DNA of 64,000 nucleotides from Catellatospora paridis (GTDB lineage: Bacteria > Actinomycetota > Actinomycetes > Mycobacteriales > Micromonosporaceae): contig NZ_ML769314.1 of NCBI RefSeq assembly GCF_009720365.1, forward strand, positions 549,264 through 613,263, in the 5' to 3' direction. The notes under the pieces are model-generated. The model saw nothing but the letters and a program-made list of their open reading frames with translations, was not told where the DNA came from and did not search any database. A program made the translations under genes and the position numbers. Shown here piece by piece: positions 1 through 8,555 of the stretch. The stretch's first letter is position 1; the number at the start of each line of letters is the position of its first letter.

Positions 1-2
1 GG

Positions 3-749
3 TTGATCTTGACTGACGAGCAGCGGCGCGAGCAGATCGCGGCGAACCTGGCGGCGGTGCGCGAGCGCATCGCGGCGGCCGCCGCGCGGGCCGGGCGCGC
101 CCCGGGCGAGATCACCCTGGTCGCGGTGACCAAGACCTACCCCGCCTCCGACGTACTGCACCTGGCCGCCCTCGGGGTCGCCGACGTGGGGGAGAACCGC
201 GACCAGGAGGCCGCCCCCAAGGCCGCGGAGACGGCCGCGGCAGGGGCGGACCTGCGCTGGCACTTCATCGGGCAGCTGCAGCGCAACAAGGCCCGTTCCG
301 TGGCCTCCTACGCCGCGATGGTGCACTCGGTCGACTCGGTGCGGCTGGCGACGGCCCTGGGGGCCGCGGCGGCGCGGGCGGCCGGCGAGGGCCGGCCGGC
401 ACCGCTCGATGCGCTGGTGCAGCTCAGTGTGGACGGTGACGCGGAGCGGGGCGGCGCGCTGGCGCTCGGCGACGATCCTGATCGGGCGCTGCTGCGCGTG
501 GCGGAGGCCGTCGCCGCGTCGCCCGCGCTGCGGTTGCGCGGCGTTATGGCGGTGGCCCCGCTGGACTGGGCGCCCGAGCGCGCCTTCGCCGAGGTGGCCC
601 GGTGCGCCGCGCTGATCCGGGCGGCACATCCTGATGCGACGGTGGTCTCCGCGGGCATGAGCGACGATCTGGACGAGGCTGTGGCGTGCGGCGCGACACA
701 TGTGCGCATCGGCAGCGCATTGCTCGGAATGCGACCACCCCTGCGGTAG
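3..749 (+). CDS. YggS family PLP-binding protein (PLP homeostasis)
   Basis: This is a PLP-binding protein of the YggS/PROSC family. It is a cytoplasmic carrier of pyridoxal 5'-phosphate thought to balance vitamin B6 pools rather than catalyse a defined reaction. The 248 residues match the family's usual length of about 230-250. The PLP lysine lies in LVAVTKTYP (K44), followed by VGENRDQE, the HFIGQLQRNK block and the C-terminal phosphate-binding R-I-G-S-A-L-L-G. The start is TTG at 3, and a TGA at 4-6 in frame 1 is probably the stop of an upstream gene. In actinomycetes that gene is usually pgeF/yfiH after ftsZ, so translational coupling is likely. The downstream order sepF, yggT, divIVA is the conserved division cluster. 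The assignment is firm. The exact start is less so, because the window edge cuts the upstream context and a second TTG lies at 9. Confidence 0.93.
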   Translation: MILTDEQRREQIAANLAAVRERIAAAAARAGRAPGEITLVAVTKTYPASDVLHLAALGVADVGENRDQEAAPKAAETAAAGADLRWHFIGQLQRNKARSVASYAAMVHSVDSVRLATALGAAAARAAGEGRPAPLDALVQLSVDGDAERGGALALGDDPDRALLRVAEAVAASPALRLRGVMAVAPLDWAPERAFAEVARCAALIRAAHPDATVVSAGMSDDLDEAVACGATHVRIGSALLGMRPPLR

Positions 750-917
750 CCTGGCGGCTGGCACCGAAATTACACGAGTGTGGTTAACCCACGTGAGTGA
801 AGATGAAGTGCAGCAGGCACCGGCTTGGTGGCGGGCTTTGACAAAGAAGCTGGTGTCTGCGCGAGAGCGGCACAGGCACGGGGGTTTGTGCCGCACGGCG
901 GACGGAGGGGCGCGGCA

Positions 918-1685
918 ATGGGCGCACTGCGGAAGGCGGGTGTCTGGCTCGGGCTGGTCGAGGACGATGACGAGCACGAGTACGACGAGCCTGCCTACGA
1001 CAAGGGGTATTCCTCCGGTTACCGCGACCGCGGGGGTCGCCGCGGCGACCGGGCGGATGATCGCTACTCGCGTGACGGGGGCCGGTACAACGACGACTTC
1101 GAGGACGACGACGACCTCGACGAGGCGCCGTCGGTCCCGCGTACCCGGATGGCGGCCGACCGCAGCGGTTCGGCGCGCCTGGAGGCGGCGCGCGAGTCGG
1201 CACGGGCGGAGGCCACCCGGCTGAACGTGGAGGCGCGCCTGGAGGCGGCGCGGGCCGAGCGGGCCACGGTCCGCCCGATCACCCGTCCGCTGACCGCGGC
1301 GCCGGCCACGGCGCTGGGCGGCACCACCGCCACGCGCGACAACCTGGCGCTCGCGCCCCAGGTGCAGCCGCAGCAGCGGGTGGCGGCGACGGCCGAGGAC
1401 GACCGACGGCCGCAGATCACCACGCTGCATCCCACCACGTACAACGAGGCGCGGCAGATCGGGGAGCGGTTCCGGGACGGCACGCCGGTGATCATGAACC
1501 TGACGGAGATGGACGAGGCGGACGCCAAGCGTCTGGTTGACTTCGCTGCGGGACTCGCATTCGGGTTGCGGGGTACGATCGAGCGCGTCACCAACCGGGT
1601 GTTCCTGCTCTCACCGGCCAACGTCCAGGTCACTGCCGAGGACAAGGCCAAGATCGCCGAGGGCGGGTACCTCAACCAGAGTTAG
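918..1685 (+). CDS. sepF: Cell division protein SepF
   Basis: SepF anchors FtsZ filaments to the membrane at the division site. The protein is 255 residues from the ATG at 918, which has a GGAGGGG ribosome site at 904-910. In-frame upstream codons back to 825 are not supported by an SD and are not SepF-like. The N-terminus [17 protein letters not shown] is the amphipathic membrane-targeting helix. An acidic, Tyr/Arg-rich low-complexity linker follows. It contains a duplicated ARLEAAR segment (residues about 97-120). The C-terminal beta-sandwich polymerisation domain starts near [17 protein letters not shown] and holds [15 protein letters not shown] and the G-rich [16 protein letters not shown]. 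The linker is longer than in Firmicutes, as in other actinobacteria. Neighbours yggS and yggT fit the division operon. Confidence 0.95.
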   Translation: MGALRKAGVWLGLVEDDDEHEYDEPAYDKGYSSGYRDRGGRRGDRADDRYSRDGGRYNDDFEDDDDLDEAPSVPRTRMAADRSGSARLEAARESARAEATRLNVEARLEAARAERATVRPITRPLTAAPATALGGTTATRDNLALAPQVQPQQRVAATAEDDRRPQITTLHPTTYNEARQIGERFRDGTPVIMNLTEMDEADAKRLVDFAAGLAFGLRGTIERVTNRVFLLSPANVQVTAEDKAKIAEGGYLNQS

Positions 1686-1709
1686 TCCTACCGAGGGACT
1701 CCGACTGTC

Positions 1710-2006
1710 GTGTTTTCGCCTGTGCTGCAGGTCGCGTACCTCGCGATCTACGTGTTCTACCTGGTGCTTCTGGCCAGGTTCGTGATGGGTTACGTGCTCT
1801 CGTTCAGCCGGCGCTGGCAGCCGGTGCGAGGGTCGGCCGCCGCGCTCGAGGTGGTGTGGAGCGTCACTGATCCGCCTCTCAAAGCGTTGAGGCGTGTGAT
1901 CCCACCGTTGCGCATTGGTACCGTGAGCATCGACCTGAGCTCCATCGTCCTGTTGATTATCCTTTACGTGCTGATGATTATCGTCGGGGGACTGATCCGC
2001 GGGTGA
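1710..2006 (+). CDS. YggT family integral membrane protein
   Basis: This is a small membrane protein of 98 residues with two hydrophobic segments: one near residues 5-30 after [19 protein letters not shown], and a C-terminal helix rich in Ile/Leu/Val. Between them is the conserved YggT core with [18 protein letters not shown], where D-P-P-L precedes the basic, proline-rich loop. The function is not fully defined. The family is linked to division-site assembly and osmotic adaptation, and its position between sepF and divIVA supports a division role. GTG at 1710 is used as the start, 24 nt after sepF. The gene is ordinary for the clade. Confidence 0.9.
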   Translation: MFSPVLQVAYLAIYVFYLVLLARFVMGYVLSFSRRWQPVRGSAAALEVVWSVTDPPLKALRRVIPPLRIGTVSIDLSSIVLLIILYVLMIIVGGLIRG

Positions 2007-2061
2007 CCCCCACCCGCGGGCCCGTTCCTCAACGCGGCCGCGACTGACCCGAGGAGTTTCG

Positions 2062-2844
2062 ATGCCGCTCACCCCGGCCGACGTGCACAACGTCGCCTTT
2101 AAAAAGCCTCCGATCGGCAAGCGGGGGTATGACGAGGAGGAGGTCGACGCCTTCCTCGATGAGGTCGAGCGCGAACTCGCCCGTTTGATCGAAGAGAACA
2201 GCGAACTGCGCATGCAGGTCGAGCGCGGCGGCGGTGGCCGTCAGCCGGTCGGCCCCGGCGGCCCCGACCCGCGTCTGGCGGCGGAGCTGAACGAGATGAA
2301 GGCTCAGCTCGACCGCATGCAGCGCGACAAGTCCGCGGCCGAGCAGGCCGCCCGCGCCATGCAGAACGAGCTGGAGCAGCTGCGCGGCGGCGGCATGGCG
2401 GCCGCGGCGGCGATGTCCGGCCCCGAGGGCGAGCAGCAGGCCCTGCGCGTGCTGATGATGGCCCAGCGCACCGCCGACGACCACGTGTCCGACGCGCGCC
2501 GCGAGGCCGACAAGGTGCTGTCCGAGGCCCGTTCCAAGGCCGAGGAGGTCACCCGGGACGCCCGGGCGAAGGCCGACGCGCTCGAGCGCGACGCCCGCCA
2601 GCGCCACCAGGAGGCGATCAGCGGCCTGGACGCCAAGCGCACCGCGCTGCAGCAGCACATCGACACGCTCAAGCAGTTCGAGCGGGAGTACCGCACGCGC
2701 CTCAAGGCGTACCTGGAGAGCCAGCTGCGCGACCTGGAAGGCCGCGGGCAGAGCCTGGAGGCCGAGATCGGCCGCGAGGACCGTCCGGCCGGCGGTGGCC
2801 TGGCCGCCGCGGGCTCCGGTTCGGGCTCCTTCAACGGCCGCTGA
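2062..2844 (+). CDS. divIVA: DivIVA/Wag31 polar growth and division scaffold
   Basis: DivIVA (Wag31) is a cytoplasmic coiled-coil scaffold that binds curved membrane and directs polar tip growth and septation in actinobacteria. The 260-residue product opens with [20 protein letters not shown] and [21 protein letters not shown], the canonical membrane-binding DivIVA head. A Gly/Pro-rich spacer follows (about residues 55-75). Two long coiled-coil stretches come next, including alternating Ala/Glu/Lys/Arg heptads at about residues 80-115 and 130-245. The tail is Gly/Ser-rich. An ATG start with GAGGAGT a few bases upstream is clear. It is the last gene of the division cluster, and a strong hairpin follows it. 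Confidence 0.96.
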   Translation: MPLTPADVHNVAFKKPPIGKRGYDEEEVDAFLDEVERELARLIEENSELRMQVERGGGGRQPVGPGGPDPRLAAELNEMKAQLDRMQRDKSAAEQAARAMQNELEQLRGGGMAAAAAMSGPEGEQQALRVLMMAQRTADDHVSDARREADKVLSEARSKAEEVTRDARAKADALERDARQRHQEAISGLDAKRTALQQHIDTLKQFEREYRTRLKAYLESQLRDLEGRGQSLEAEIGREDRPAGGGLAAAGSGSGSFNGR

Positions 2845-2881
2845 GCGGCTGCGCCACCGGGTGAGACCACCGGCGTCCCTG

Positions 2882-2905
2882 GGCGGTCCGTTTCGGCGGA
2901 CCGCC
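2882..2905 (+). terminator. Stem-loop after divIVA
   Basis: A perfect 9-bp inverted repeat (ggcggtccg / cggaccgcc) is separated by a 6-nt loop, 38 nt beyond the divIVA stop. It is a plausible transcription terminator for the division cluster. It has no U-tract, as is usual in very high-GC genomes. Confidence 0.4.
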
Positions 2906-3197
2906 GGGGCGCGGCGGCTGATCCCGGCGGCATGTCCCACCTGTACCACCCCTCACGCACCGCCAGAGTCACCGCGGCAGCCTCACCCCTCGTCGCTGCC
3001 GTCGCACCGCAGATAGAAAACGAGCCTGGGTGCCTCCGAGCCGTGACACGGCCGGCGCCCCGGGTTCGCCGGTGCGGGACCCTCCCGCGCCGGTAGCGAG
3101 ACGGCCGGTTCGTGAGCGCTTCCCCCCGGGTGATGCCCAGGAGCGTGTCCCGGACCGGGCCGAGACCTGGATCTAGCCGACGCGGCGGGGGTGAGCT
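2906..3197. other. Non-coding gap before 3198 gene
   Basis: About 290 bases remain after the divIVA stem-loop and before the next gene. No RNA gene or convincing ORF is visible. Short G/C-rich inverted repeats occur. A promoter for the 3198 gene may lie here, but no clear -35/-10 pair stands out. Confidence 0.4.
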
Positions 3198-3860
3198 GTG
3201 ATAGTCGCAAGTCTGCTGCTCATCCTCGTTGCTGTTGTGCTGCTCGTGCTGGGCCTCACGGACGGATCGAGCGGTCTGCTCGTCGGTTCGATCGGCACCA
3301 GCCTGCTGGCCGCGGTCGCCCTTGTGGTGGGCGCACGCCAGGCTGCTGCCGCGCGAGCCGCGGCCGGACTCCTCGATGAAGACGAGGACGAGCAGTTCGA
3401 CGGTGACGAGGATGACGAACCGGCCGGCCGGCGTGCCGGCGGCCGGGCTGTGGTGCCGCCCCGGGTTCCCGAACGGGACGACTGGGACGACGAGCCGGCG
3501 CGCCAGCCGGTGCTCGGCCGCACCGACAACGAACCGATGTCCGCCGGATACCAGCAGACCGAGGTCGTGCTGCCGGCGCAGGGCGCGGGCGGGCGGGCCG
3601 ACGATTTCGACGACGAGGATCCGCCGGACGAGCCGGTGGCGCAGCGGATCTCCCCGGCGGACGCGGCGCGTATCGCCCGGATGTCGGCGGACGTGCTCGT
3701 GATCGACGGACGGCCGCGCTACCACGTGGCCGGGTGCGTGCACCTGCTGGGACGGCCGTACGAGCCGCTCCCGGTGTCCGAGGCCGTGGACCTCGGGTTC
3801 AGCCCCTGTGGCCTCTGCGAGCCGGACAGCGCCCTGCTGGCCGACGCCCGCCGGGTCTGA
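3198..3860 (+). CDS. Membrane protein with C-terminal HxxxC-CxxC metal-site-like tail
   Basis: The function is unknown. The protein is 220 residues. Two hydrophobic helices near the N-terminus (about residues 2-22 and 28-50) form a hairpin. A strongly acidic Asp/Glu/Arg linker with several D-E-D runs follows (about 60-155). The last about 60 residues form a compact domain with RYHVAGCVHLLGR and then FSPCGLCEPD. This His/Cys spacing resembles the Ada-type or treble-clef metal-binding tail seen in some nuclease-associated proteins, so zinc binding is inferred. GTG at 3198 is preceded by a GGGGGTGAG ribosome site. The gene stands alone between divIVA and the DUF167 gene. Confidence 0.75.
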   Translation: MIVASLLLILVAVVLLVLGLTDGSSGLLVGSIGTSLLAAVALVVGARQAAAARAAAGLLDEDEDEQFDGDEDDEPAGRRAGGRAVVPPRVPERDDWDDEPARQPVLGRTDNEPMSAGYQQTEVVLPAQGAGGRADDFDDEDPPDEPVAQRISPADAARIARMSADVLVIDGRPRYHVAGCVHLLGRPYEPLPVSEAVDLGFSPCGLCEPDSALLADARRV

Positions 3861-4017
3861 CCGGTCCTCCGGTGCACCCGCTGATCTTCTCGGGCGGGGC
3901 GACCGACCGCTTGGCGCGCCGCCTTCCAGGGCGGCGCGCCAGGGCGGGTCGGTGATCCCGGGCGGGACACCGGAGGTCCTGTCACATGGCCGGAAGGGGC
4001 TTCCGGCACAATGGGTC

Positions 4018-4338
4018 ATGGCACGTGATCGGTCCTCCTCGGTGACGGAACCCGCCGTGGTCGCGGTCCGCGTCAAACCGGGCGCGGGACGGACACGGGT
4101 CGGCGGCGCCTATCCGGGTCCGCACGGCATCGCGCTGATCGTGGCGGTGCAGGCGCCCGCCGTCGACGGCCGCGCGACCGAGGCGGCCCGCCGCGCGCTG
4201 GCCGACGCGCTGTCGCTCCCCGCGGCCAGTGTCTCGCTACGCACCGGGCCGGCCAGCCGGGACAAGCTCTTCCTGATCGAGGCGCCGCCCGCCGACCTGG
4301 CGGCGCGCCTGACCGCGCTGCACGAGGCGGGTCGGTGA
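4018..4338 (+). CDS. DUF167 (YggU) family protein
   Basis: This is a small cytoplasmic protein of the DUF167/YggU family, 106 residues, with no established biochemical role. The family signature is VRVKPGAGRTRVGG near the N-terminus, followed by A-V-D-G-R-A-T-E-A and a C-terminal block SLRTGPASRDKLFLIE. The family consensus is VxPgAkxnxi...G...gxAN..ll..la..L.v....v.i..G..sr.K. The ATG at 4018 is chosen; GTG at 4042 is an alternative that leaves the whole domain intact. The stop overlaps the GTG start of the antiporter gene by 4 bases, so the two are probably translationally coupled. Confidence 0.85.
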   Translation: MARDRSSSVTEPAVVAVRVKPGAGRTRVGGAYPGPHGIALIVAVQAPAVDGRATEAARRALADALSLPAASVSLRTGPASRDKLFLIEAPPADLAARLTALHEAGR

Positions 4339-5831
4339 TCGCGCACCTCGACATGGCCCTGCTGATCGGGGCCGCGGTGCTGCTCGTCGCGGTGGCCGCC
4401 GTGCGCTGGTCCACCCGGCTGGGTGTGCCGAGTCTCCTGGTCTACCTGGCCATCGGCGTGCTGCTCGGCTCGGTGTTCGGCCTGCGGTTCGACGACGCCG
4501 AGCTGGTGCGCCTGCTGGGCACCTGCGCCCTCGTGCTGATCATCGCCGAGGGCGGCCTCACCGCCCGCTGGACCACGCTGCGCCCGGTGCTGGGGCTGGC
4601 CTCGACGCTGGCCACGCTGGGCGTGCTGGTGAGCGTGGTGGTGGTCACCGTGGTCTGCCACTTCGTGCTGGGCTGGGACTGGCGCACCGCGGCGCTGATC
4701 GGCGCGGTGCTGTCGTCGACCGACGCGGCGGCCGTCTTCTCCACGCTGCGCCGGTTGCGGCTGCGCCCGCGGCTGGTGGCCACGCTGGAGGCGGAGTCGG
4801 GCATCAACGACGCCCCGGTGGTGCTGCTGGTCATCCTGCTGTCGAGCCCGGAGGGCATCGGGCCGTGGTGGCAGGAGACCCTGTTCATCGCGTACGAGCT
4901 GGCCGCGGGTGCGGTCATCGGCCTGCTGGTGGGCCTGGTGGGCCGGGAGTTGCTGCGCCGGGCGGCGCTGCCCGCGGCGGGCCTCTACCCGCTGGCCGCG
5001 GTCGGCCTGACGGTGCTGGCCTACGCCGGGGGAGCGGTCGTGCATGCCTCGGGCTTCCTGGCCGTCTACGCGGCGGGCGTGGTGCTCGGCAACTCGCGGC
5101 TGCCACACCGCCAGGCGATCCTCGGCTTCGCCGACGGCCTGGCCTGGCTGTCCCAGATCGGGCTGTTCGTCCTGCTCGGCCTGCTGGTCTCGCCACCCGG
5201 CCTAGTGGAGATGCTGGTGCCCGCAGTGCTGGTGGGGGTGGTGCTGACCTTCGTCGCCCGCCCGCTGTCCGTGCTGGCCAGCGCCACCCCGTTCGGGGTG
5301 GGCTGGCGCGAGCAGCTATTCCTGTCCTGGGCGGGGCTGCGGGGCGCGGTGCCGATCGTGCTGGCGACCATCCCGCTCGCGCAGGGGGTGCCGGGCGCGG
5401 AGGCGCTGTTCAACATCGTGTTCGTGCTGGTGGTGGTGTTCACCATGGTGCAGGCGGGCACCCTGCCGGCGGTGGCGGTCCGGCTGGGGGTGACCGCCCC
5501 GGGGGAGGCCACGGAGCTGCGGGTGGAGACCGCCCCGCTGGACCGGATGCACGCCGAGCTGCTGCAGATCGAGGTGCCGCCGGGGTCCGGCCTGGCCGGG
5601 GTCCACCTCGACGAGTTGCGGCTGCCGGTGGGCGCGTCGGTGACGCTGGTGCTGCGGGACGGTGTCGGCTTCGTACCCGATCGCGACACACGGTTGCGAA
5701 TGGGTGACAGTCTGCTAATCGTTGCCACCGAAGCGGTGCGCGACGACGCCGAACGTCGGCTGCGGGCGGTGAGCCGGCGGGGCCGGCTGGCCCACTGGTT
5801 CGGGGAGGACGGCCGAGAACACGGAGACTAG
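4335..5831 (+). CDS. CPA1-type cation/proton antiporter with RCK_C domain
   Basis: This is a monovalent cation/proton antiporter, 498 residues, resembling the NhaP2/CvrA potassium/proton group. About 12 hydrophobic segments fill residues 1-395. They include the ion-binding region VLSSTDAAAVFSTLRRL (ST-D-A motif) and ESGINDAPVVLL (the N-D pair typical of CPA antiporters), then SWAGLRGAVPIVLAT. The C-terminal about 90 residues form a TrkA_C/RCK_C-like domain with LRDGVGFVPDRDTRLRMGDSLLIVAT, which in related proteins senses ligand or redox state. The GTG start overlaps the upstream DUF167 stop. K+ versus Na+ specificity cannot be read from sequence alone. Confidence 0.92.
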   Translation: MIAHLDMALLIGAAVLLVAVAAVRWSTRLGVPSLLVYLAIGVLLGSVFGLRFDDAELVRLLGTCALVLIIAEGGLTARWTTLRPVLGLASTLATLGVLVSVVVVTVVCHFVLGWDWRTAALIGAVLSSTDAAAVFSTLRRLRLRPRLVATLEAESGINDAPVVLLVILLSSPEGIGPWWQETLFIAYELAAGAVIGLLVGLVGRELLRRAALPAAGLYPLAAVGLTVLAYAGGAVVHASGFLAVYAAGVVLGNSRLPHRQAILGFADGLAWLSQIGLFVLLGLLVSPPGLVEMLVPAVLVGVVLTFVARPLSVLASATPFGVGWREQLFLSWAGLRGAVPIVLATIPLAQGVPGAEALFNIVFVLVVVFTMVQAGTLPAVAVRLGVTAPGEATELRVETAPLDRMHAELLQIEVPPGSGLAGVHLDELRLPVGASVTLVLRDGVGFVPDRDTRLRMGDSLLIVATEAVRDDAERRLRAVSRRGRLAHWFGEDGREHGD

Positions 5832-5839
5832 GTGATATT

Positions 5840-5870
5840 GTCCCTTTTGCCAAATTCACCAGAAAGGGAC
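5840..5870 (+). terminator. Hairpin after the antiporter gene
   Basis: Eight-base perfect arms gtccctttt-type (gtcccttt / aaagggac) with a 15-nt loop begin 8 nt after the antiporter stop. This may be a terminator or an mRNA 3' hairpin. Confidence 0.4.
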
Positions 5871-5980
5871 GGTCGGCGCGGCAATGCCCGTCACGACCGC
5901 GGTGATCCGTGCCTTTCCTGCGGATACTTCGGGCCGATCCGGGGTACTCAGAGGAATTCGGCAGGCAGTGCGTGGCATGT

Positions 5981-6009
5981 TTGTGGACCGTCCATACGTT
6001 CCGTATTCT
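5981..6009 (+). promoter_or_regulatory. Candidate promoter for the DksA/TraR-like gene
   Basis: TTGTGG at 5981-5986 and TATTCT at 6004-6009 are separated by exactly 17 nt, about 60 nt upstream of the ATG at 6070. The region is locally AT-richer than its surroundings. The match to the housekeeping consensus is partial (3/6 and 4/6). Confidence 0.3.
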
Positions 6010-6069
6010 TGCCAGCCTATTGGAGTGCGCGGCGTGAGCCGCGCGCCCGTTTTGCATCTGGGGGACGCC

Positions 6070-6852
6070 ATGGCCGAAAGGGCAGGCGGGAGCAAGACCG
6101 GAGCGGCGGCGAAGAAGGCCGTCGCGAAGACCACCGCGGCGCCGAAGCGCTCCGTGAAGACAGTGGCCGCGGGGGCGGCCACGGCGAGGGGGGAGACGGT
6201 GACGGCTACCTCAGACAGCACCACCGCCAAGCGCGCCGCCAAGACGGCAGCGCCCGAGCGGAAGACGGCGGCCAAGCCCGCCCCGGCGGCCGCGGACGCC
6301 AAGAAGACGGCGCGCGCCACCACCACGGCCACCCGGCGGCACGCCGCCGGGACGGAAGAGAATCCCCCCGCCCAGGCAACGCCGAGCGCCGCCACGACCG
6401 CGGCCGAGGGAGCGACCATGGTCAAACCTGCCGAGTCCAAGACCGCCAGCCGTACGGGCGCCAAGGCGACCGCGGTGAAGAAGGGTGATCGCAGCGCCGC
6501 GGAGACCGAGAAGATCCGCGTAGCGCTCACCGCGCGCCGTGACGAGCTGCAGGAGGAGTACGACCACACGCTCGTCGAGATCGCCGAACTGCAGCGCGAC
6601 CGGCTCACCGACTCGGCCGGGGACGACCAGGCCGACACCGGCACCAAGACGTTCGAGCGCGAGCAGGAGATCACTCTCGCGAACAACATCCTGGAGCGGA
6701 TCACCCAGGTCGAGCGCGCGCTGGAGCGCCTCGACGAGGGCAGCTACGGGTGGTGCGAGAAGTGCGGCAACCCGATCCCGGTGGAGCGGCTGGCCGCGTT
6801 CCCGTCCGCGACCCTGTGCGTGACGTGCAAGCAACTGGAAGAGCGCCGCTAG
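6070..6852 (+). CDS. TraR/DksA-type zinc-finger protein with long Lys/Ala-rich tail
   Basis: The C-terminal half (about residues 145-260) is a TraR/DksA family module. A long helical hairpin, LTARRDELQEEYDHTLVEIAEL to EREQEITLANNILERITQVE, ends in a four-cysteine zinc finger (WCEKCGNP ... LCVTCK). Such proteins act at the RNA polymerase secondary channel in other bacteria. The N-terminal about 140 residues are almost wholly Lys, Ala, Thr and Pro with KKA, KTA and PKR repeats, like histone H1 tails, and probably bind nucleic acid. The ATG at 6070, with GGGGGAC just upstream, is preferred over in-frame codons from 5884 that lie in the promoter region. The next gene is lspA. Family assignment is firm; polymerase regulation and DNA binding by the tail are inferred. 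Confidence 0.88.
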   Translation: MAERAGGSKTGAAAKKAVAKTTAAPKRSVKTVAAGAATARGETVTATSDSTTAKRAAKTAAPERKTAAKPAPAAADAKKTARATTTATRRHAAGTEENPPAQATPSAATTAAEGATMVKPAESKTASRTGAKATAVKKGDRSAAETEKIRVALTARRDELQEEYDHTLVEIAELQRDRLTDSAGDDQADTGTKTFEREQEITLANNILERITQVERALERLDEGSYGWCEKCGNPIPVERLAAFPSATLCVTCKQLEERR

Positions 6853-6933
6853 GGCCGGTTCCCGCGAGGGAGAGCCGACCCGGCATGATCGTACGAAGGG
6901 CGCGCCCGCGTCCGTGACTTGGGGAGTGTGTCG

Positions 6934-7572
6934 GTGGAGCAGGACAACCAGACGGAACCGGAGCACTCCCCACGTCGGATCAGCCGGGGCAAGGCCGTGT
7001 CGGTCTTCGCGGGGATGGCCGTGTTCGCGCTGGCGCTGGACCTGGTCACCAAGGAGTGGGCGACGAAGCTGGACCCGCACGAGCCGATCAAGCTGCTCGG
7101 CGGAGCCGTCTACATGTCGCTGACCCGCAACAGCGGCGCGGCGTTCAGCCTCTTCGCCGACCACACCTACATCTTCCCGATCATCGCCCTGGGCGTGCTC
7201 TGCTGGATCGGCTTCATGGCCCGCCAGCTGCGCTCGCTGCCATGGGCGATCGCGCTGGGCATGGTGCTCGGCGGGGTGGTCGGCAACCTGGCCGACCGCA
7301 TCTTCCGGGCACCGGCCCCGTTCCACGGGCACGTGGTCGACTTCATCAGCGTGTTCCACCCGCACGGCCAGGCCTTCCCGATCTTCAACGTCGCGGACAT
7401 GGCCCTGGTCGGCGGCGTGAGCCTGGCGATCCTGCTGGAGCTGCTCGGCCGCCAGCGCGACGGCACCCGCATCACGTCCGACAGGAAGGCCGACGCCGAC
7501 GACGGCCCCGCTCCGGCCGACCTGCGCGACGCCTCGTCCGCCGCCGTCCCCTCCGAGCGCGGTTCCCAGTGA
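6934..7572 (+). CDS. lspA: Lipoprotein signal peptidase (signal peptidase II)
   Basis: LspA is the membrane aspartyl protease that removes signal peptides from prolipoproteins after diacylglyceryl transfer. The 212 residues contain four hydrophobic helices and all conserved boxes: [36 protein letters not shown] with the first catalytic Asp, HVVDFISV, and [11 protein letters not shown] with the second catalytic Asp. The hydrophilic N-terminus and the about 45-residue C-terminal tail are typical of actinomycete LspA. GTG at 6934 is chosen because GGGGAG at 6921-6926 is correctly spaced; TTG at 6919 and GTG at 6928 are alternatives. The stop overlaps the rluD-like start by one base (TGATG), the usual lspA-rluD coupling. 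Confidence 0.96.
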   Translation: MEQDNQTEPEHSPRRISRGKAVSVFAGMAVFALALDLVTKEWATKLDPHEPIKLLGGAVYMSLTRNSGAAFSLFADHTYIFPIIALGVLCWIGFMARQLRSLPWAIALGMVLGGVVGNLADRIFRAPAPFHGHVVDFISVFHPHGQAFPIFNVADMALVGGVSLAILLELLGRQRDGTRITSDRKADADDGPAPADLRDASSAAVPSERGSQ

Positions 7573-8510
7573 TGGGGCTGAGGGGGGAGACCCGCTCCCT
7601 GCCGGTCCCGGACGGGCTGGACGGGATGCGGCTGGACCAGGCGGTCTCACGGTTGTTCGGGCTGTCGCGCACCGCGGCGGCCACCCTCGTCGAAGCCGGT
7701 GACGCGACCGTCGACGGCGTCGCCCGCGGCAAGTCCGACAAGGTCGCCGGCGGCAGCTGGCTGGAGGTGACCCTGCCCGCCCCGCCCACGGCCCCCGCCG
7801 TGATCGCCGAGCGGGTCGACGGCCTGCGGATCGTGCACAGCGACGACGACATCGTCGTGGTGGACAAGCCGGTCGGCGTCGCGGCCCACCCCAGCCCCGG
7901 CTGGACCGGCCCGACCGTGATCGGCGGCCTCGCCGCGATGGGGCAGACCGTCGCCACCAGCGGCGCCGCCGAGCGCCAGGGCGTCGTGCACCGGCTCGAC
8001 GTGGGCACCACCGGGCTCATGGTCGTCGCCAAGAGCGAGACCGCGTACAGCGCGCTGAAGTGGGCGTTCAAGCACCGGGAGGTGGACAAGCGCTACCACG
8101 CGGTGGTGCAGGGCCACCTCGACCCGCTGCGCGGCACGGTCGACGCCCCCATCGACCGGCACCCCACGCACGACTGGAAGTTCGCGGTGATGTCGGGCGG
8201 CAAGCCCAGCATCACCCACTACGACACGCTGGAGGCCTTCCCCTCCGCCAGCCTCGTCGACATCAGACTGGAGACCGGGCGCACCCACCAGATCCGGGTG
8301 CACTTCTCCGCTCTGCGGCACCCCTGCCTAGGCGACACGACCTACGGCGCCGACCCGACGCTCTCCGCCCGCCTCGGCCTGCACCGGCAGTGGCTGCACG
8401 CGCGGGAGCTCAGTTTCATCCACCCCGGCACCGGACTCGAGGTCCGGTTCGTCAGCGAGTACCCGCCAGATCTCGCGCAGGCTCTCACCCTGCTGCGTGA
8501 GGCTGGTTGA
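7572..8510 (+). CDS. RluA/RluD family 23S rRNA pseudouridine synthase
   Basis: This is a pseudouridine synthase of the RluA family, 312 residues. Residues about 15-85 form an S4 RNA-binding domain ([24 protein letters not shown]). The catalytic domain carries [15 protein letters not shown] and the hallmark [16 protein letters not shown] with the catalytic Asp, then [20 protein letters not shown] and the C-terminal [11 protein letters not shown]. It isomerises uridines in large-subunit rRNA; by genome position next to lspA it is likely the RluD equivalent. ATG at 7572 immediately follows the lspA stop. Longer in-frame extensions back to 7056 are shadow translation of lspA and are rejected. Confidence 0.94.
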   Translation: MGLRGETRSLPVPDGLDGMRLDQAVSRLFGLSRTAAATLVEAGDATVDGVARGKSDKVAGGSWLEVTLPAPPTAPAVIAERVDGLRIVHSDDDIVVVDKPVGVAAHPSPGWTGPTVIGGLAAMGQTVATSGAAERQGVVHRLDVGTTGLMVVAKSETAYSALKWAFKHREVDKRYHAVVQGHLDPLRGTVDAPIDRHPTHDWKFAVMSGGKPSITHYDTLEAFPSASLVDIRLETGRTHQIRVHFSALRHPCLGDTTYGADPTLSARLGLHRQWLHARELSFIHPGTGLEVRFVSEYPPDLAQALTLLREAG

Positions 8511-8555
8511 CACGCGCTCGCGCCCCCGCGCGAGGCCGGATGAGAGGAACGCGGG

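Noticed and set aside
825-917. Extension of SepF starting at 825
   Set aside because: It has no SD, and SepF's membrane helix begins at MGALRKAG with a good ribosome site.
7056-7571. Upstream extension of the pseudouridine synthase frame
   Set aside because: The extra 172 codons overlap lspA and read as Arg/Pro/Gly shadow. The real start is the ATG at 7572 following the lspA stop.
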